From: Herbaspirillum sp. CF444
GTDB taxonomy: Bacteria > Pseudomonadota > Gammaproteobacteria > Burkholderiales > Burkholderiaceae_D
Direction: 5' to 3'
Assembly: GCF_000282135.1 (NCBI RefSeq)
Contig: NZ_AKJW01000026.1
Span: 18,126-82,125 of the forward strand
Length of the DNA stretch: 64,000 bases
In this document: piece by piece, positions 8,701 through 17,672 of the stretch
Layout: every line of letters starts with the position of its first letter
Position numbering within the stretch: position 1 is the stretch's first letter
The notes under the pieces: generated by a model
Told to the model about the DNA's origin: nothing
Seen by the model: only the letters and a program-made list of their open reading frames with translations
Database searches by the model: none
Program-made: the position numbers and the translations under genes

Positions 8701-9579
8701 CTATCTGACCTCTTTCCATTTCTTGACCAGTTCAAGGAAAGAACTCACCAGCCGCGTACGCGCCGAAGTGCGTGTCCAGATCATGCCGACGATGCGCTTG
8801 GATGAGCGATGCGGCAAGGGCCAGCGCTTGAGCGCCAGATTGTTGCCGCGCGCCGCCAGCCAGGCCGGCACCAGCGACACGCCGATGCCGCGATCGACCA
8901 GCGCCGCAATCGAATCGAGACCGTCGAGTTCGCAGCGCTGGCGCGTGCGGATGCCGTACTGGCGCAGATAGGCATCGGCGAACTGGCCGCCAACGGTGCC
9001 GCGATCGTAGCGCAGGAAAGGCTCGCTCTCCAGCGTCGCATGCACGTCGGTGACTTTCATCGAGGCCGGCGTGAGCAAGACCAGCGGTTCTTCGCGCATG
9101 GTGTGCCAGCCGCAACTCTTGGGCAGCTCGAACAGCGGCTGGATCAGCAGCGCCGCATCGAGATCGCCATCGACCACTTTGCGAAACAGCGTGGCGGAAG
9201 TACCTGGTTCCAGGTAAGTGTCCACTTGCGGATGCCGGCTCAGGAACTGCGACACCAGATCCGGCAACACCGCCAGCATCATGGTCGGCGCACCGCCGAG
9301 ACGCAGTTGCCCGGACAAGTCCGAACTGTCGTTGAGGTCGTCGCGCAGATCGCGAATGTCGCGTAAAACCTTGCGGCCGCGTTCGAGGATGCGCGCACCC
9401 GCCTCGGTCGGCGCCACCGTGCGGCCGGAGCGGCGGATCAGGCTCATGCCCATTTCCTCTTCCAGCATCTTTACGCGCTGCGCCACGGCGGCAGGCGTGA
9501 GGTCGAGCCGGCGCGCCGCCTCGGCGATGGAGCCGAGTTCGGCCACGTGGATGAAGCTTTGCAAAAACCGTGAATCCAT
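8701..9579 (-). CDS. LysR family transcriptional regulator
   Basis: 292 residues from the ATG at 9579 with GGGAGGAGA upstream. An N-terminal winged helix-turn-helix (about 1-60; GSIAEAARRLDLTPAAVAQR) is followed by a periplasmic-binding-like effector domain. It is divergent from the enolase-superfamily dehydratase (9771 on +) and lies just upstream of the DapA-like gene on its own strand. The shared 19-bp motif before both transcription units makes it the likely local regulator, induced by the pathway substrate or an intermediate. Confidence 0.9.
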   Translation of the reverse strand: MDSRFLQSFIHVAELGSIAEAARRLDLTPAAVAQRVKMLEEEMGMSLIRRSGRTVAPTEAGARILERGRKVLRDIRDLRDDLNDSSDLSGQLRLGGAPTMMLAVLPDLVSQFLSRHPQVDTYLEPGTSATLFRKVVDGDLDAALLIQPLFELPKSCGWHTMREEPLVLLTPASMKVTDVHATLESEPFLRYDRGTVGGQFADAYLRQYGIRTRQRCELDGLDSIAALVDRGIGVSLVPAWLAARGNNLALKRWPLPHRSSKRIVGMIWTRTSARTRLVSSFLELVKKWKEVR

Positions 9580-9620
9580 GATGTCTCCTCCCTGCGGGCG
9601 ATGATCGCATCTCGCCCATT

Positions 9621-9639
9621 CAATAGAATAATTATCTTT
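9621..9639 (+). promoter_or_regulatory. probable LysR operator, copy 2
   Basis: CAATAGAATAATTATCTTT, with ATA-N7-TAT at 9623-9635, lies in the divergent lysR/dehydratase gap. It differs from the copy at 8660-8678 at only two positions. Confidence 0.6.
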
Positions 9640-9770
9640 TCAAGATATCGGAACGTACTGTTTTCATCGATTGGCGTCAATCAGAATGTGCCCGACGCTG
9701 CACCGGATCTACATCACTACATGTGACGTGCAGCGCACTCATTCATCGACCAATCAGGAGGAAACACAAC

Positions 9771-10898
9771 ATGCCCATCATCCAATCCATCTCGGTCTGC
9801 TTCGCCGAAGTGCCGCTCGACCGCGTCACCTCGTTCGCCACGCGCACGGTGTCGTCGCGCCATTACGGCCTGGTCAAGGTGCGTTCGACCGACGGCGTCG
9901 AAGGCATCGGCTTTTGCTACGTCGGCAGCACCGGCGGCGCGATCCTGACGGCGGCAGTCGAACAGTTGCTGGCGCCGGTGCTGATCGGCAAGGACTCTTA
10001 CGCAGTCGAGGGCCTGTGGCAGGCGATGTACCAGGAAGCTCTGCTGCAAGGCCGCGCCGGCACCGTCATGCGCGCGCTCAGCATCCTCGATACGGCGCTG
10101 TGGGACCTCAATGCGCGCACCCACAAGCTGCCGCTGCACAAGTATCTGGGCGCGGTGCATCTCGATGAAGTGCCGGCCTACGCCAGCGGCGGCTACTATC
10201 TCGACGGCAAGACGCCGCAGATGCTGGGCGATGAAATGGCCAGCTACGTCGACAAGGGTTTCAAGGCGGTGAAAATGAAATCCGGCCGCCTCTCGCCCAA
10301 GGAAGAAGAAGCCCGCGTGCGCGCCGCGCGCGAGGCCATCGGCCCGGACATCGAATTGATGCTGGACATCAACAACGGCTGGGGCGACGTCACCGAAGCC
10401 TTGCAACACGTGAACCGCATCGAGCAATACGATCCCTACTTCATCGAAGAACCGTTCTCGCCCGACGACATCGACAGTCACGCCAAACTCGCCAAGCTGA
10501 CACGCGTGCCCATCGCCACCGGCGAAATCGGTTACGGCCGCTGGTATCACAAGGAGTTGCTGGACAAGGACGGCGCCGCGATCCTGCAAACCGACGCCGT
10601 GGTCTGCGGCGGCATCACCGAATGGCGGCGCATCGCCGCGACGGCGGCGAGCTACGGCAAGATCATGTGCCCGCATTGGTTCCATGACGTGCATGCACCG
10701 CTGGTGGCTGCCACGCCGAATGCGCGCTACGTGGAGTTCTTCTGGGACGATCAGGTGCTGAACTTCCGCCGCCTGATCGACCGCCAACTGGAGCATCGCA
10801 ACGGCAACGTGATCCTGCATCAGACGCCGGGGCTGGGTTTCAACTTCGACGAGGCGCAGGTGGCGAAGTACGGTAAGTGGATAACGATCAATCAGTAA
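9771..10898 (+). CDS. mandelate racemase/muconate lactonizing enzyme family dehydratase
   Basis: 375 residues from the ATG at 9771 (CAGGAGG upstream). Enolase-superfamily features are visible: the acid/base KMK motif (K168, K170), metal ligands D199, E226 and E252 (in LDIN, EEPF and TGE), and H302 in the CPHWFHD segment as the likely second general acid. K-x-K plus His is typical of the mandelate racemase subgroup, which includes acid-sugar dehydratases and racemases. Context (MFS carrier, DapA-like enzyme) suggests dehydration of an aldarate or aldonate to a 2-keto-3-deoxy acid. The exact substrate is unknown. Confidence 0.88.
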   Translation: MPIIQSISVCFAEVPLDRVTSFATRTVSSRHYGLVKVRSTDGVEGIGFCYVGSTGGAILTAAVEQLLAPVLIGKDSYAVEGLWQAMYQEALLQGRAGTVMRALSILDTALWDLNARTHKLPLHKYLGAVHLDEVPAYASGGYYLDGKTPQMLGDEMASYVDKGFKAVKMKSGRLSPKEEEARVRAAREAIGPDIELMLDINNGWGDVTEALQHVNRIEQYDPYFIEEPFSPDDIDSHAKLAKLTRVPIATGEIGYGRWYHKELLDKDGAAILQTDAVVCGGITEWRRIAATAASYGKIMCPHWFHDVHAPLVAATPNARYVEFFWDDQVLNFRRLIDRQLEHRNGNVILHQTPGLGFNFDEAQVAKYGKWITINQ

Positions 10899-10905
10899 AC
10901 GCATT

Positions 10906-10942
10906 AAAAAATGGCAGGACCGGATCACCGGTGCCTGCCATT
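10906..10942 (-). terminator. porin terminator
   Basis: The stem AATGGCAGG...CCTGCCATT, with one bulge and a CCGG inner stem, reads on - into a six-T run (A-run at 10906-10911). It follows the porin gene; the dehydratase gene converges from the other side. Confidence 0.75.
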
Positions 10943-10978
10943 CTCAATTACTGCTTACGTCCTCAAGATCTCATGCCA

Positions 10979-12109
10979 TCAGAACTTGTGGCGCAAGCCC
11001 AGACGCACCACGTTCTGCGAGCTGTCGTCGGCAGGCGACGACGAGTACGCTGCGTTCACCACACCCGGATTGATGGTGTCGCTGGCGCGCTGGTTGGTGT
11101 ACAGCGCATAAACGTCGGTGCGCTTGGACAGGTAGTAATCCACGCCGACGTTCAGCTGCGTGGTCGAGACCTTGGTCTTGCCGGTGGTCACGCGGTTGAT
11201 GTTGGCGCGGTCATAGATCACGCTGCCCAGCAAGTGGAAGTTGCCGGTGAGTGCATAATCCACGCCGACGTCGAAGATGTTGGCTTTGGTCGCGGTCGTG
11301 ATCTGCACCAGGCCTGTCGATGCCACGGCTGCCGCTGCCGGCTGCTTGGATTGCGACCATGCCGCGTACAACTTGGCCGGACCGGCCTGATAGCTGGTGC
11401 CGATGGTGAAGGTCTTCAGATTGGTGTCGCCTGCGCGGGCCGGTAATGCGTCCGCCGCCAGCTTGCTTTGGTAATAGGCGGCGCCGATGCCGAACGGACC
11501 ATTGGCATAGTTGCCGGCAAAGCCGAACGCCTGACCTGCCGAGGTCTTGCCCGCCACTTCGCCGAAGCCGTAGAACAGGCTGCCGGTGAAGCCGCTCAGG
11601 TTGGCCGTGTCGTAACGCACCGAGTTGTCGGTACGCGCGCCGCCTGCGGTGCGATCGAGGTTGTTGAAGTGGCCGCCCTTGACGCCGTTGCCGCCGAAGG
11701 TCTGCACCGAAGTGTACTTGGAGCCGATGTCTTCAAGGTAATCGGTTTGACGACCGATGGTCACGGTACCGAAGGCGCCGCTCAGGCCCACGACCGATTT
11801 ACGATCGAACAGCACGTTGGCGGTGCCGAGGCCGCCGTTGTCGGCGTTGAAGCCGTTTTCCAGATTGAAAATGGCGGTCAGACCGCCGCCCAGATCTTCC
11901 GCGCCTTTGAAGCCGATGCGCGAAGTTGCCAGATCGCCGGAATCGATGCTGAAGCGGCTGCCGTTGTTGGCGCCGACCTTGCTGGTGTAGGTCAGGCTGG
12001 TGTCGATGACGCCGTAGACGGTGACGCTGCTTTGGGCGTGGGCGGTGATCGAGGCGGTCGTGGCGGCCAAGGCAGCCAGAGTCGCCAGGGCGAATACGTT
12101 TTTCTTCAT
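10979..12109 (-). CDS. Gram-negative porin (Burkholderiales type)
   Basis: 376 residues. A Sec signal peptide (KK, hydrophobic run, cleavage near AHA-QS at about residue 25) is followed by SSVTVYGVIDTSLTY, the classic first strand of betaproteobacterial trimeric porins. The body is an alternating beta-strand pattern with GAFGTVTIGRQTD and ends in HKF, the aromatic C-terminus recognised by the Bam machinery. It forms a diffusion channel in the outer membrane. Its place between two sugar-acid loci suggests, without proving, use in anionic substrate uptake. It has its own terminator and a ~250-bp leader region. Confidence 0.93.
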   Translation of the reverse strand: MKKNVFALATLAALAATTASITAHAQSSVTVYGVIDTSLTYTSKVGANNGSRFSIDSGDLATSRIGFKGAEDLGGGLTAIFNLENGFNADNGGLGTANVLFDRKSVVGLSGAFGTVTIGRQTDYLEDIGSKYTSVQTFGGNGVKGGHFNNLDRTAGGARTDNSVRYDTANLSGFTGSLFYGFGEVAGKTSAGQAFGFAGNYANGPFGIGAAYYQSKLAADALPARAGDTNLKTFTIGTSYQAGPAKLYAAWSQSKQPAAAAVASTGLVQITTATKANIFDVGVDYALTGNFHLLGSVIYDRANINRVTTGKTKVSTTQLNVGVDYYLSKRTDVYALYTNQRASDTINPGVVNAAYSSSPADDSSQNVVRLGLRHKF

Positions 12110-12372
12110 GAAATCCCCTGAATTGGATGTGGATAGGTAGGTATATGTTCGATTTCTTTTTTTTCGTTCGGATGAACGCCTGCGGTATCGTGTGGTGACG
12201 ACCCGTCAATGGAAGGTGCTGCAGCGGGATTGTAGGTGTGCAGCCCTGGATCGAACATGGGCCGGATTATATTTTCGTCATATCCAAGGAGGTATAGCGG
12301 ATAACCCTTACTGATGCATTCTTACAACAAACCAACTGGCATGTTTTAACTTGATCTGCCTGTGAGCAGCAT
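12110..12372. other. gene-free region upstream of porin
   Basis: This stretch holds the porin 5' region. I see no coding frame with support. A perfect AAGGAGGT stands at 12286-12293 on +, but the next ATG (12314) is 20 bases on and opens only an 11-codon frame, so I do not call a gene. Confidence 0.5.
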
Positions 12373-12399
12373 AAAAAAAGCCGCTCTGATGAGCGGCTT
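12373..12399 (-). terminator. terminator of the idonate/gluconate operon
   Basis: The stem AAGCCGCTC / GAGCGGCTT (12378-12386 with 12391-12399) and 4-nt loop read on - into a seven-T run. It lies 27 bases after the last gene of the operon. Confidence 0.88.
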
Positions 12400-12425
12400 C
12401 GGATTGCCTGCCGACAGAAGAAAGT

Positions 12426-13463
12426 CTAGTCGAAGCTCAACTGCACCTTCATCATCTTCGAACGGTCGCCGGCAATCTCAAACGCTTCCACCGATTTCTC
12501 GAACGGATACGTCGCCGAAATCAGCGGCTTCACGTCGACCAGCTTCTTGTTCATCAATTCCACCGCCAGCGCGAACTCTTCGTGGAAACGGAAGGCGCCG
12601 CGCCATTCCAGCTCTTTGCCGACCAGCAAGTTGGCCGGGAAGTTGATGTCCCCGCCCAGGCCGACCTGCACGATCACCGCGCCGGGACGCAGTGTGTCGA
12701 GCGCGCCGCGCAAGGCTTGCTCGTTGCCGCTGACTTCGAACAGCACGTCGAAGCTGCCCTTCTCCTGCGTAAAAACCTTGAGCGCCTCGGCATCCTGCGC
12801 AACGTTGATGGCCTGGTCGGCGCCAACTTTGAGCGCGCTTTCCAGAGGCATCTTCGCAACGTCGGTAACGACGATCTGCAAAGCGCCTGCGTGGCGCGCC
12901 GCGATCACGGTCAAGGCGCCGATCGGACCGCAGCCGGTGACCAAAACGCGCTTGCCGAACAAAGGACCGGCGCGACGCACGGCATGCAGCGCGACCGATA
13001 GCGGCTCGGCCATGGCGGCTTCGCCGTCGGTGACGTGATCCGCGACGACGTGCGCCTGTGCGCGCTCAATGACGATCTCCTGGCGGAAAGCGCCCTGCAC
13101 GTGCGGCATGCGCATCGCGCTGCCGTAGAAACGCATGTCGAGGCAATGATTGTGTTTGCCTTCCTGGCAGTATTTGCACAGGCCGCAAGGATTGCTCGGG
13201 CTGATGGAAATGCGCGTGCCCGGCTTGATGTCGCCGATGGCGGAGCCGGTTTCGGCGATCACGCCGGAGACTTCATGGCCGAGCACCATCGGCTCCTTGA
13301 TGCGCACGGTGCCGAAGCCGCCGTTGTGATAGTAGTGCAGGTCCGAACCGCAGATGCCGCCGGCTTTGACTTTGACCTTGAGCTGATGCGGTTGCAGTGC
13401 AGCGGTTTCCAGTTCCTGTACGCGCAAATCGTGCGGCGCGTGGATGACGATGCCTTGTTGCAT
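12426..13463 (-). CDS. idnD: L-idonate 5-dehydrogenase-like zinc alcohol dehydrogenase
   Basis: 345 residues of the medium-chain Zn dehydrogenase family. The catalytic zinc site is the cysteine of GGICGSDLHYYHNG plus GHE. The structural zinc loop has four cysteines in the CGLCKYCQEGKHNHC stretch. The Rossmann motif is VTGCGPIGAL. The sequence style matches IdnD, which oxidises L-idonate to 5-ketogluconate. It is the last gene of a four-gene operon with permease, kinase and SDR, exactly the set needed to turn idonate into 6-phosphogluconate. A related polyol or sorbitol specificity cannot be excluded. Confidence 0.88.
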   Translation of the reverse strand: MQQGIVIHAPHDLRVQELETAALQPHQLKVKVKAGGICGSDLHYYHNGGFGTVRIKEPMVLGHEVSGVIAETGSAIGDIKPGTRISISPSNPCGLCKYCQEGKHNHCLDMRFYGSAMRMPHVQGAFRQEIVIERAQAHVVADHVTDGEAAMAEPLSVALHAVRRAGPLFGKRVLVTGCGPIGALTVIAARHAGALQIVVTDVAKMPLESALKVGADQAINVAQDAEALKVFTQEKGSFDVLFEVSGNEQALRGALDTLRPGAVIVQVGLGGDINFPANLLVGKELEWRGAFRFHEEFALAVELMNKKLVDVKPLISATYPFEKSVEAFEIAGDRSKMMKVQLSFD

Positions 13464-13491
13464 GGTGTTTGTCCTTGTCTTTTCGAATTGC

Positions 13492-14277
13492 TTAGAGTGT
13501 TGCCGTCACGCCGCCATCGACGTAGAGGATGTGGCCGTTGACGAACTTCGATGCGTCGCTGGAGAGGAATACGGCTGCACCGACCAGGTCTTCGACGTCG
13601 CCCCAGCGTCGCGACGGCGTGCGGCCGATCAGCCACTCGGAGAATTTTTCATCGGCCACCAGCGCCATGTTCATCTCGGTCTTGAAGTAGCCGGGACCGA
13701 GACCGTTGACTTGCAGGCCGTACTTGCCCCAGTCGATCGCCATGCCCTTGGTGAACATTTTCACCGCGCCTTTGGTGGCGGTGTACGGCGCGATATTGGG
13801 ACGGCCAAGTTCGCTCTGCACCGAGCAGACATTGATGATCTTGCCGCGGCCGCGTTTGATCATGCCTTGTGCGACCGCCTTGGCGGTGAAAAAGACGCTG
13901 TTGAGGTTGGTGCTGATCAGGTCGTTCCAGTCGGATTCCTTGAAATCTTCCAGCGGCGCGCGGCGTTGAATGCCGGCGTTGTTGAACAGGATCTCGATCG
14001 GGCCGATCTCGGCTTCGATCTTCGCCACTGCCGCTTCCACCGACGCCGACGAGGTCGCGTCGAAAGAAGACTCGTGGATGGTATAGCCCTCTTCGCGCAG
14101 CTTCGCGGCAACGCCGGCCAGCTTGGCGGCATCGCGACCGTTGAGCACGATGGACGCGCCCGCCGCCGCCAGACCGCGCGCCAGCGCCAGGCCGATGCCG
14201 CCGCTGGAGCCGGTGATCAATGCCAGTTTGCCGGTCAGCGAAAAACTCTGCAGACCTGCGGGTAGTGTTGCACTCAT
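13492..14277 (-). CDS. idnO: SDR oxidoreductase, gluconate 5-dehydrogenase (IdnO-like)
   Basis: 261 residues, a classical short-chain dehydrogenase. The nucleotide motif TGSSGGIG is near residue 22, NNAG is in the middle, and the catalytic Ser...Tyr-x3-Lys is read in VCSVQSELG and PYTATKG. It ends with the DGGVTATL tail. IdnO/Gno reduce 5-ketogluconate to D-gluconate with NADPH. Between idnD and the gluconate kinase it fits the middle step of idonate breakdown. The annotation rests on family and context; other keto-acid substrates remain possible. Confidence 0.86.
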   Translation of the reverse strand: MSATLPAGLQSFSLTGKLALITGSSGGIGLALARGLAAAGASIVLNGRDAAKLAGVAAKLREEGYTIHESSFDATSSASVEAAVAKIEAEIGPIEILFNNAGIQRRAPLEDFKESDWNDLISTNLNSVFFTAKAVAQGMIKRGRGKIINVCSVQSELGRPNIAPYTATKGAVKMFTKGMAIDWGKYGLQVNGLGPGYFKTEMNMALVADEKFSEWLIGRTPSRRWGDVEDLVGAAVFLSSDASKFVNGHILYVDGGVTATL

Positions 14278-14308
14278 TCTGTCTCCTTGTTTGGGTTGTA
14301 CTGCATGT

Positions 14309-15859
14309 CTACTTCACGCTCAGCCGCTGGAACTCGGACAACGCCCGGTATTCATCGGCCAGCTTGTTCGGGATAGCCAGGAAAATCGGGCGCAGGCGTT
14401 CGTAGATCGCGACATTCTTCTCGATCGGCACGTGGCGGTTGGTCGAACCGACCATGTCGGAAATCACATCCAGCGAGCGAATCATGCCCAGCGCAAACAG
14501 GCCGAGCACGGCGGCGCCCAGGCAAGACGATTCGACGCTTTGCGGCACCACCACTTCGCGATTGAAGATGTCGGCCATCATCTGGCGCCACAAGGCCGAA
14601 CGCGCGAATCCGCCGGTGGCCATCATGCGTTGGGTCGGACCGATAAGGTCTTCGACCGCCGGCAGGATGGTGTAGAGATTGAAGATCACGCCTTCGAGCG
14701 CGGCGCGGATCATGTGTTCCTTGCGGTGATGCAGGGCCAGTCCGAAGAAGGAGCCGCGCAGGTCGGCGTTCCACAGCGGCGCGCGCTCGCCCGCCATGTA
14801 GGGATGGAACAGCAGGCCTTCGGCGCCGGGAGATACTTTTTCGGCGATGTCGGTCAAGGCATCGTAAGGATCGACGCCGGCCTTGCGCGCGGCGTCGGCT
14901 TCGGCGGTCGCCAGCTCGTCGCGCACCCAGTGGAAAATATTGCCGCCATTGTTGACCGGACCGCCGACGACCCAGTGCTTTTGCGTGAGCGCATAGCAGA
15001 AGGTGCGGCCGGAAGGATCGGTCATCGGCCGGTCGATCACGGTGCGCATCGCGCCGGAGGTGCCGATGGTGACCGCGACCTGGCCCGGGTGGATGGCATT
15101 GACGCCGAGGTTGGACAACACGCCGTCATTGGCGCCGAGGACGAAAGGCGTATCGCTGTTCAGTCCCAGCTGCGCGGCGACGTCGGCCGGCAACCCGGCG
15201 ACGTGATGCGTGGTCGGCACCGGCTCGGACAATTGCGCGGCGTCGATGCCGAGCAAGGCCAGCGCGCCCTTGTCCCAGTTCAGTTCCTGCAGGTTGAACA
15301 GGCCGGTCGCGGAGGCGATCGAGTAGTCCACCAGCCAGCGGCCGAACAAACGGAAGAATACGTATTCCTTCACGCCGACGAAACGTTCGGCGCGGGCATA
15401 GATGTCGGCATGGTCGTAACGCAGCCACATCAGTTTGCACAGCGGCGACATCGGGTGGATCGGCGTGCCGGTGCGCTGATAGATAGCCTGGCCGTCATGC
15501 TCCTCGCGGATGCGGCGCGCCCACAGGCTGGCGCGGTTGTCGGCCCAGGTGATGCTGTTGGTGATCGGCTGGTTGTCCTTGCCGATGGCGATGACGCTGT
15601 GCATCGCGGCGCTGAAGGACACCAGCGCGATTTCGCCGCTACTGGCCTTGGCCTTTGCCTTGGCCGCTTTCACCGCCTCGCCGATGGACGCCAGCACGGC
15701 GTCGTAAATCTGCAGGGGATCCTGCTCCGCCATGCCGGGCACGGTGCAGAGCAAGGGGTATTCGACCGCATGCTGGGCAACGACCTGGCCGTCCAACGTG
15801 AACACGACAGTTTTGGTGCTGGTGGTGCCGATATCGACGCCGAGCATGAAGTGCGACAT
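14309..15859 (-). CDS. gntK: FGGY-family gluconate kinase
   Basis: 516 residues from the ATG at 15859 (AAAGGAAAC upstream). The FGGY sugar kinase fold is shown by GVDIGTTSTKTVVF at the N-terminus, an ITWADNRAS segment near residue 100 and the GGFARSALWRQMMADI block in the C-terminal half. FGGY gluconokinases (the Gram-positive GntK type, not the small P-loop GntK/IdnK of E. coli) phosphorylate D-gluconate to 6-phosphogluconate. Position directly after the gluconate permease supports this substrate. It feeds the Entner-Doudoroff or pentose phosphate route in the cytoplasm. Confidence 0.88.
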   Translation of the reverse strand: MSHFMLGVDIGTTSTKTVVFTLDGQVVAQHAVEYPLLCTVPGMAEQDPLQIYDAVLASIGEAVKAAKAKAKASSGEIALVSFSAAMHSVIAIGKDNQPITNSITWADNRASLWARRIREEHDGQAIYQRTGTPIHPMSPLCKLMWLRYDHADIYARAERFVGVKEYVFFRLFGRWLVDYSIASATGLFNLQELNWDKGALALLGIDAAQLSEPVPTTHHVAGLPADVAAQLGLNSDTPFVLGANDGVLSNLGVNAIHPGQVAVTIGTSGAMRTVIDRPMTDPSGRTFCYALTQKHWVVGGPVNNGGNIFHWVRDELATAEADAARKAGVDPYDALTDIAEKVSPGAEGLLFHPYMAGERAPLWNADLRGSFFGLALHHRKEHMIRAALEGVIFNLYTILPAVEDLIGPTQRMMATGGFARSALWRQMMADIFNREVVVPQSVESSCLGAAVLGLFALGMIRSLDVISDMVGSTNRHVPIEKNVAIYERLRPIFLAIPNKLADEYRALSEFQRLSVK

Positions 15860-15897
15860 GAGTGTTTCCTTTACTGCGGGTCTCAACGTTACTGTGT

Positions 15898-17250
15898 TCA
15901 GACCACTAAATTGAGCAACATGATGAAAACGAGCGCCACCACCGAGATGATGGTCTCCATCGCCGTCCAGGTCTTGAATGTTTCGCCGACGCTCATGTTG
16001 AAGTATTCCTTGACCAGCCAGAAACCGGCATCGTTGACGTGCGACAGGATCAGCGATCCGGCGCCGGTGGCCAGCACCAGCAATTCACGGTTGGTGCCGG
16101 GAATCAGCGTCACCAACGGCGCCACGATGCCTGCACCGGTAATCGTTGCCACGGTCGCCGAACCGGTCGCCACGCGAATCACGCCCGCCACGAACCAGGC
16201 CAGCAGCAACGGCGAAATCTGCGCATGCACGGCCAGTTGACCGATGGCGGTGCCGACGCCGCTGTTGACCAGCATTTGCTTGAAACCGCCGCCCGCGCCG
16301 ATGATCAGCACGATGGCCGCGGTCGGCGCCAGGCTTTGATCGACGAACTTCAACACTTGCTGGCGCGTGAAACCGCGCGCCACGCCAAAAGTGTACAGCG
16401 ACAGCAGCAGCGCCGCCAGCAAGGCCACGATCGGGTTGCCGATGAAATCCATCAGGTCGCGCATGGCGCTGCCTTCCGGCAAGGTGACGTCGACGAAGGT
16501 CTTCAGCAACATCAGGAAGACCGGCGACAACACGGTGATCAGCGTGATCCCAAATCCCGGCAGGTCCTTGGTTTGCGGTTCGCGCGCCAGTTGTTCCATC
16601 AGCTCGTCCGACGGCTTGATGTCGACGTATTTGGCGATGAAGGCGCCGAACATCGGGCCGGCGATGATCACGGTCGGCAGGCCGACCACGAGACCGTAGA
16701 AGATGGTCTTGCCGATGTCGGCGCCGAAGATGCCGATCGCCAGCAACGGACCGGGATGCGGCGGCACCAGGCCGTGCATCACCGACAGGCTGGCCAGCAT
16801 CGGCATGCCGATCTTGAACAGCGGCACGCCCGAGCGGCGCGCCACGATGAAGACCAGCGGGATCAGCAGCACGAAGCCGATTTCAAAGAACAGCGGGATG
16901 CCGACCAGGAAAGCGCCGATCATCATGGCCCAGTGCACGCGCTGCTTGCCGAAGGCACGCACCAGCGTCTGCGCGATCTGATCGGCGCCGCCGGATTCGG
17001 CCATCATCTTGCCCAGCATGGTGCCCAGGCCCAGCACGATGCCGACGAAGCCGAGCACGCCGCCGAAGCCGTCCTGGAAGGACTTGACGATCTTGGGCAA
17101 AGGCATGCCGGAGATCAGGCCGAGGAAGCCGGAGGTGATGATCAGGGCGATAAAGGGGTGGATGCGCAGGCGCGTGATCATGACGATCAGCACCACGATG
17201 GCGAGGAAGGCGTTCAACAACAGGCTTGCTTCGTTACTCAATCCGAACAT
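15898..17250 (-). CDS. gntP: GntP-family gluconate/idonate permease
   Basis: 450 residues from the ATG at 17250 (CTGGAGA upstream). A GntP-type H+ symporter with ~12-14 membrane segments shows the conserved MHGLVPPHPGPLLAIG block, the RVATGSATVATITGAG block and HVNDAGFWLVKEYF near the end. It imports gluconate or L-idonate. It is the first gene of the permease-kinase-SDR-dehydrogenase operon and has a 5' region of more than 200 bases holding the regulator's operators. The choice between gluconate and idonate as main substrate cannot be made from sequence. Confidence 0.92.
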   Translation of the reverse strand: MFGLSNEASLLLNAFLAIVVLIVMITRLRIHPFIALIITSGFLGLISGMPLPKIVKSFQDGFGGVLGFVGIVLGLGTMLGKMMAESGGADQIAQTLVRAFGKQRVHWAMMIGAFLVGIPLFFEIGFVLLIPLVFIVARRSGVPLFKIGMPMLASLSVMHGLVPPHPGPLLAIGIFGADIGKTIFYGLVVGLPTVIIAGPMFGAFIAKYVDIKPSDELMEQLAREPQTKDLPGFGITLITVLSPVFLMLLKTFVDVTLPEGSAMRDLMDFIGNPIVALLAALLLSLYTFGVARGFTRQQVLKFVDQSLAPTAAIVLIIGAGGGFKQMLVNSGVGTAIGQLAVHAQISPLLLAWFVAGVIRVATGSATVATITGAGIVAPLVTLIPGTNRELLVLATGAGSLILSHVNDAGFWLVKEYFNMSVGETFKTWTAMETIISVVALVFIMLLNLVV

Positions 17251-17477
17251 GAGGATGTCTCCAGGGTCGATAGCGCACAGAGGCATCCGGAAGCAAAAGC
17301 CGCCATTGCCGCGCCGTCGACACCATGCCTGCCATCCACTACGGAGTCTTTACATTGTCTCGACGACGCGCCTTGTCGCTCAGTGCTGCGTTCAGGCTGC
17401 CGTGCCACTATCTGCGTAGTGTTTATTAAAGGAAATTTTCTTGTTACTCGCCGATCACATGCCGATTGCACATTGAA

Positions 17478-17493
17478 ATGTTAGCGTTAACAT
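17478..17493. promoter_or_regulatory. LacI-family operator 1
   Basis: ATGTTAGCGTTAACAT is nearly perfectly palindromic around a central CG, the hallmark of LacI-family operators and close to the E. coli GntR/IdnR type. Confidence 0.8.
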
Positions 17494-17501
17494 CGGCCGC
17501 G

Positions 17502-17515
17502 ATGATAACGCTACC
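17502..17515. promoter_or_regulatory. LacI-family operator 2
   Basis: Read on -, TGGTAGCGTTATCA matches operator 1 (TGTTAGCGTTAACA) at 12 of 14 positions. Centres are 23 bp apart, about two helical turns, so two dimers could bind on one face. Confidence 0.75.
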
Positions 17516-17672
17516 AAAATTTATGTGTCAAATCATTTGTATGAATATCTGCGCGTGGAGAGGCCCGCGGCAACTGCGATGCGGCGGCGCAACATGATTG
17601 ATGACGGCGGTTAAATCGTCTGGGGAAAGAGCGCTCGGGTATGATGTCGCCAACAGAGATTCCCGCCCCATC

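Larger units (their letters stand above)
17251..17672. promoter_or_regulatory. divergent control region of the gntP operon and its LacI-type regulator
   Basis: A 422-base gap without genes. It carries two LacI-type operators (17478-17493 and 17502-17515), the regulator promoter to their right and, to the left, a long leader for the gntP operon of about 200 bases in which I see no further gene. Confidence 0.7.

Noticed and set aside
12286..12350. Perfect AAGGAGGT followed by a short frame
   Set aside because: The next ATG (12314) is 20 bases away and gives only 11 codons; no sign of a conserved small protein.
14123..16240. 705-codon open frame on + opposite the SDR and gluconate kinase genes
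   Set aside because: It spans several genes on the other strand and has the composition typical of an antisense shadow.
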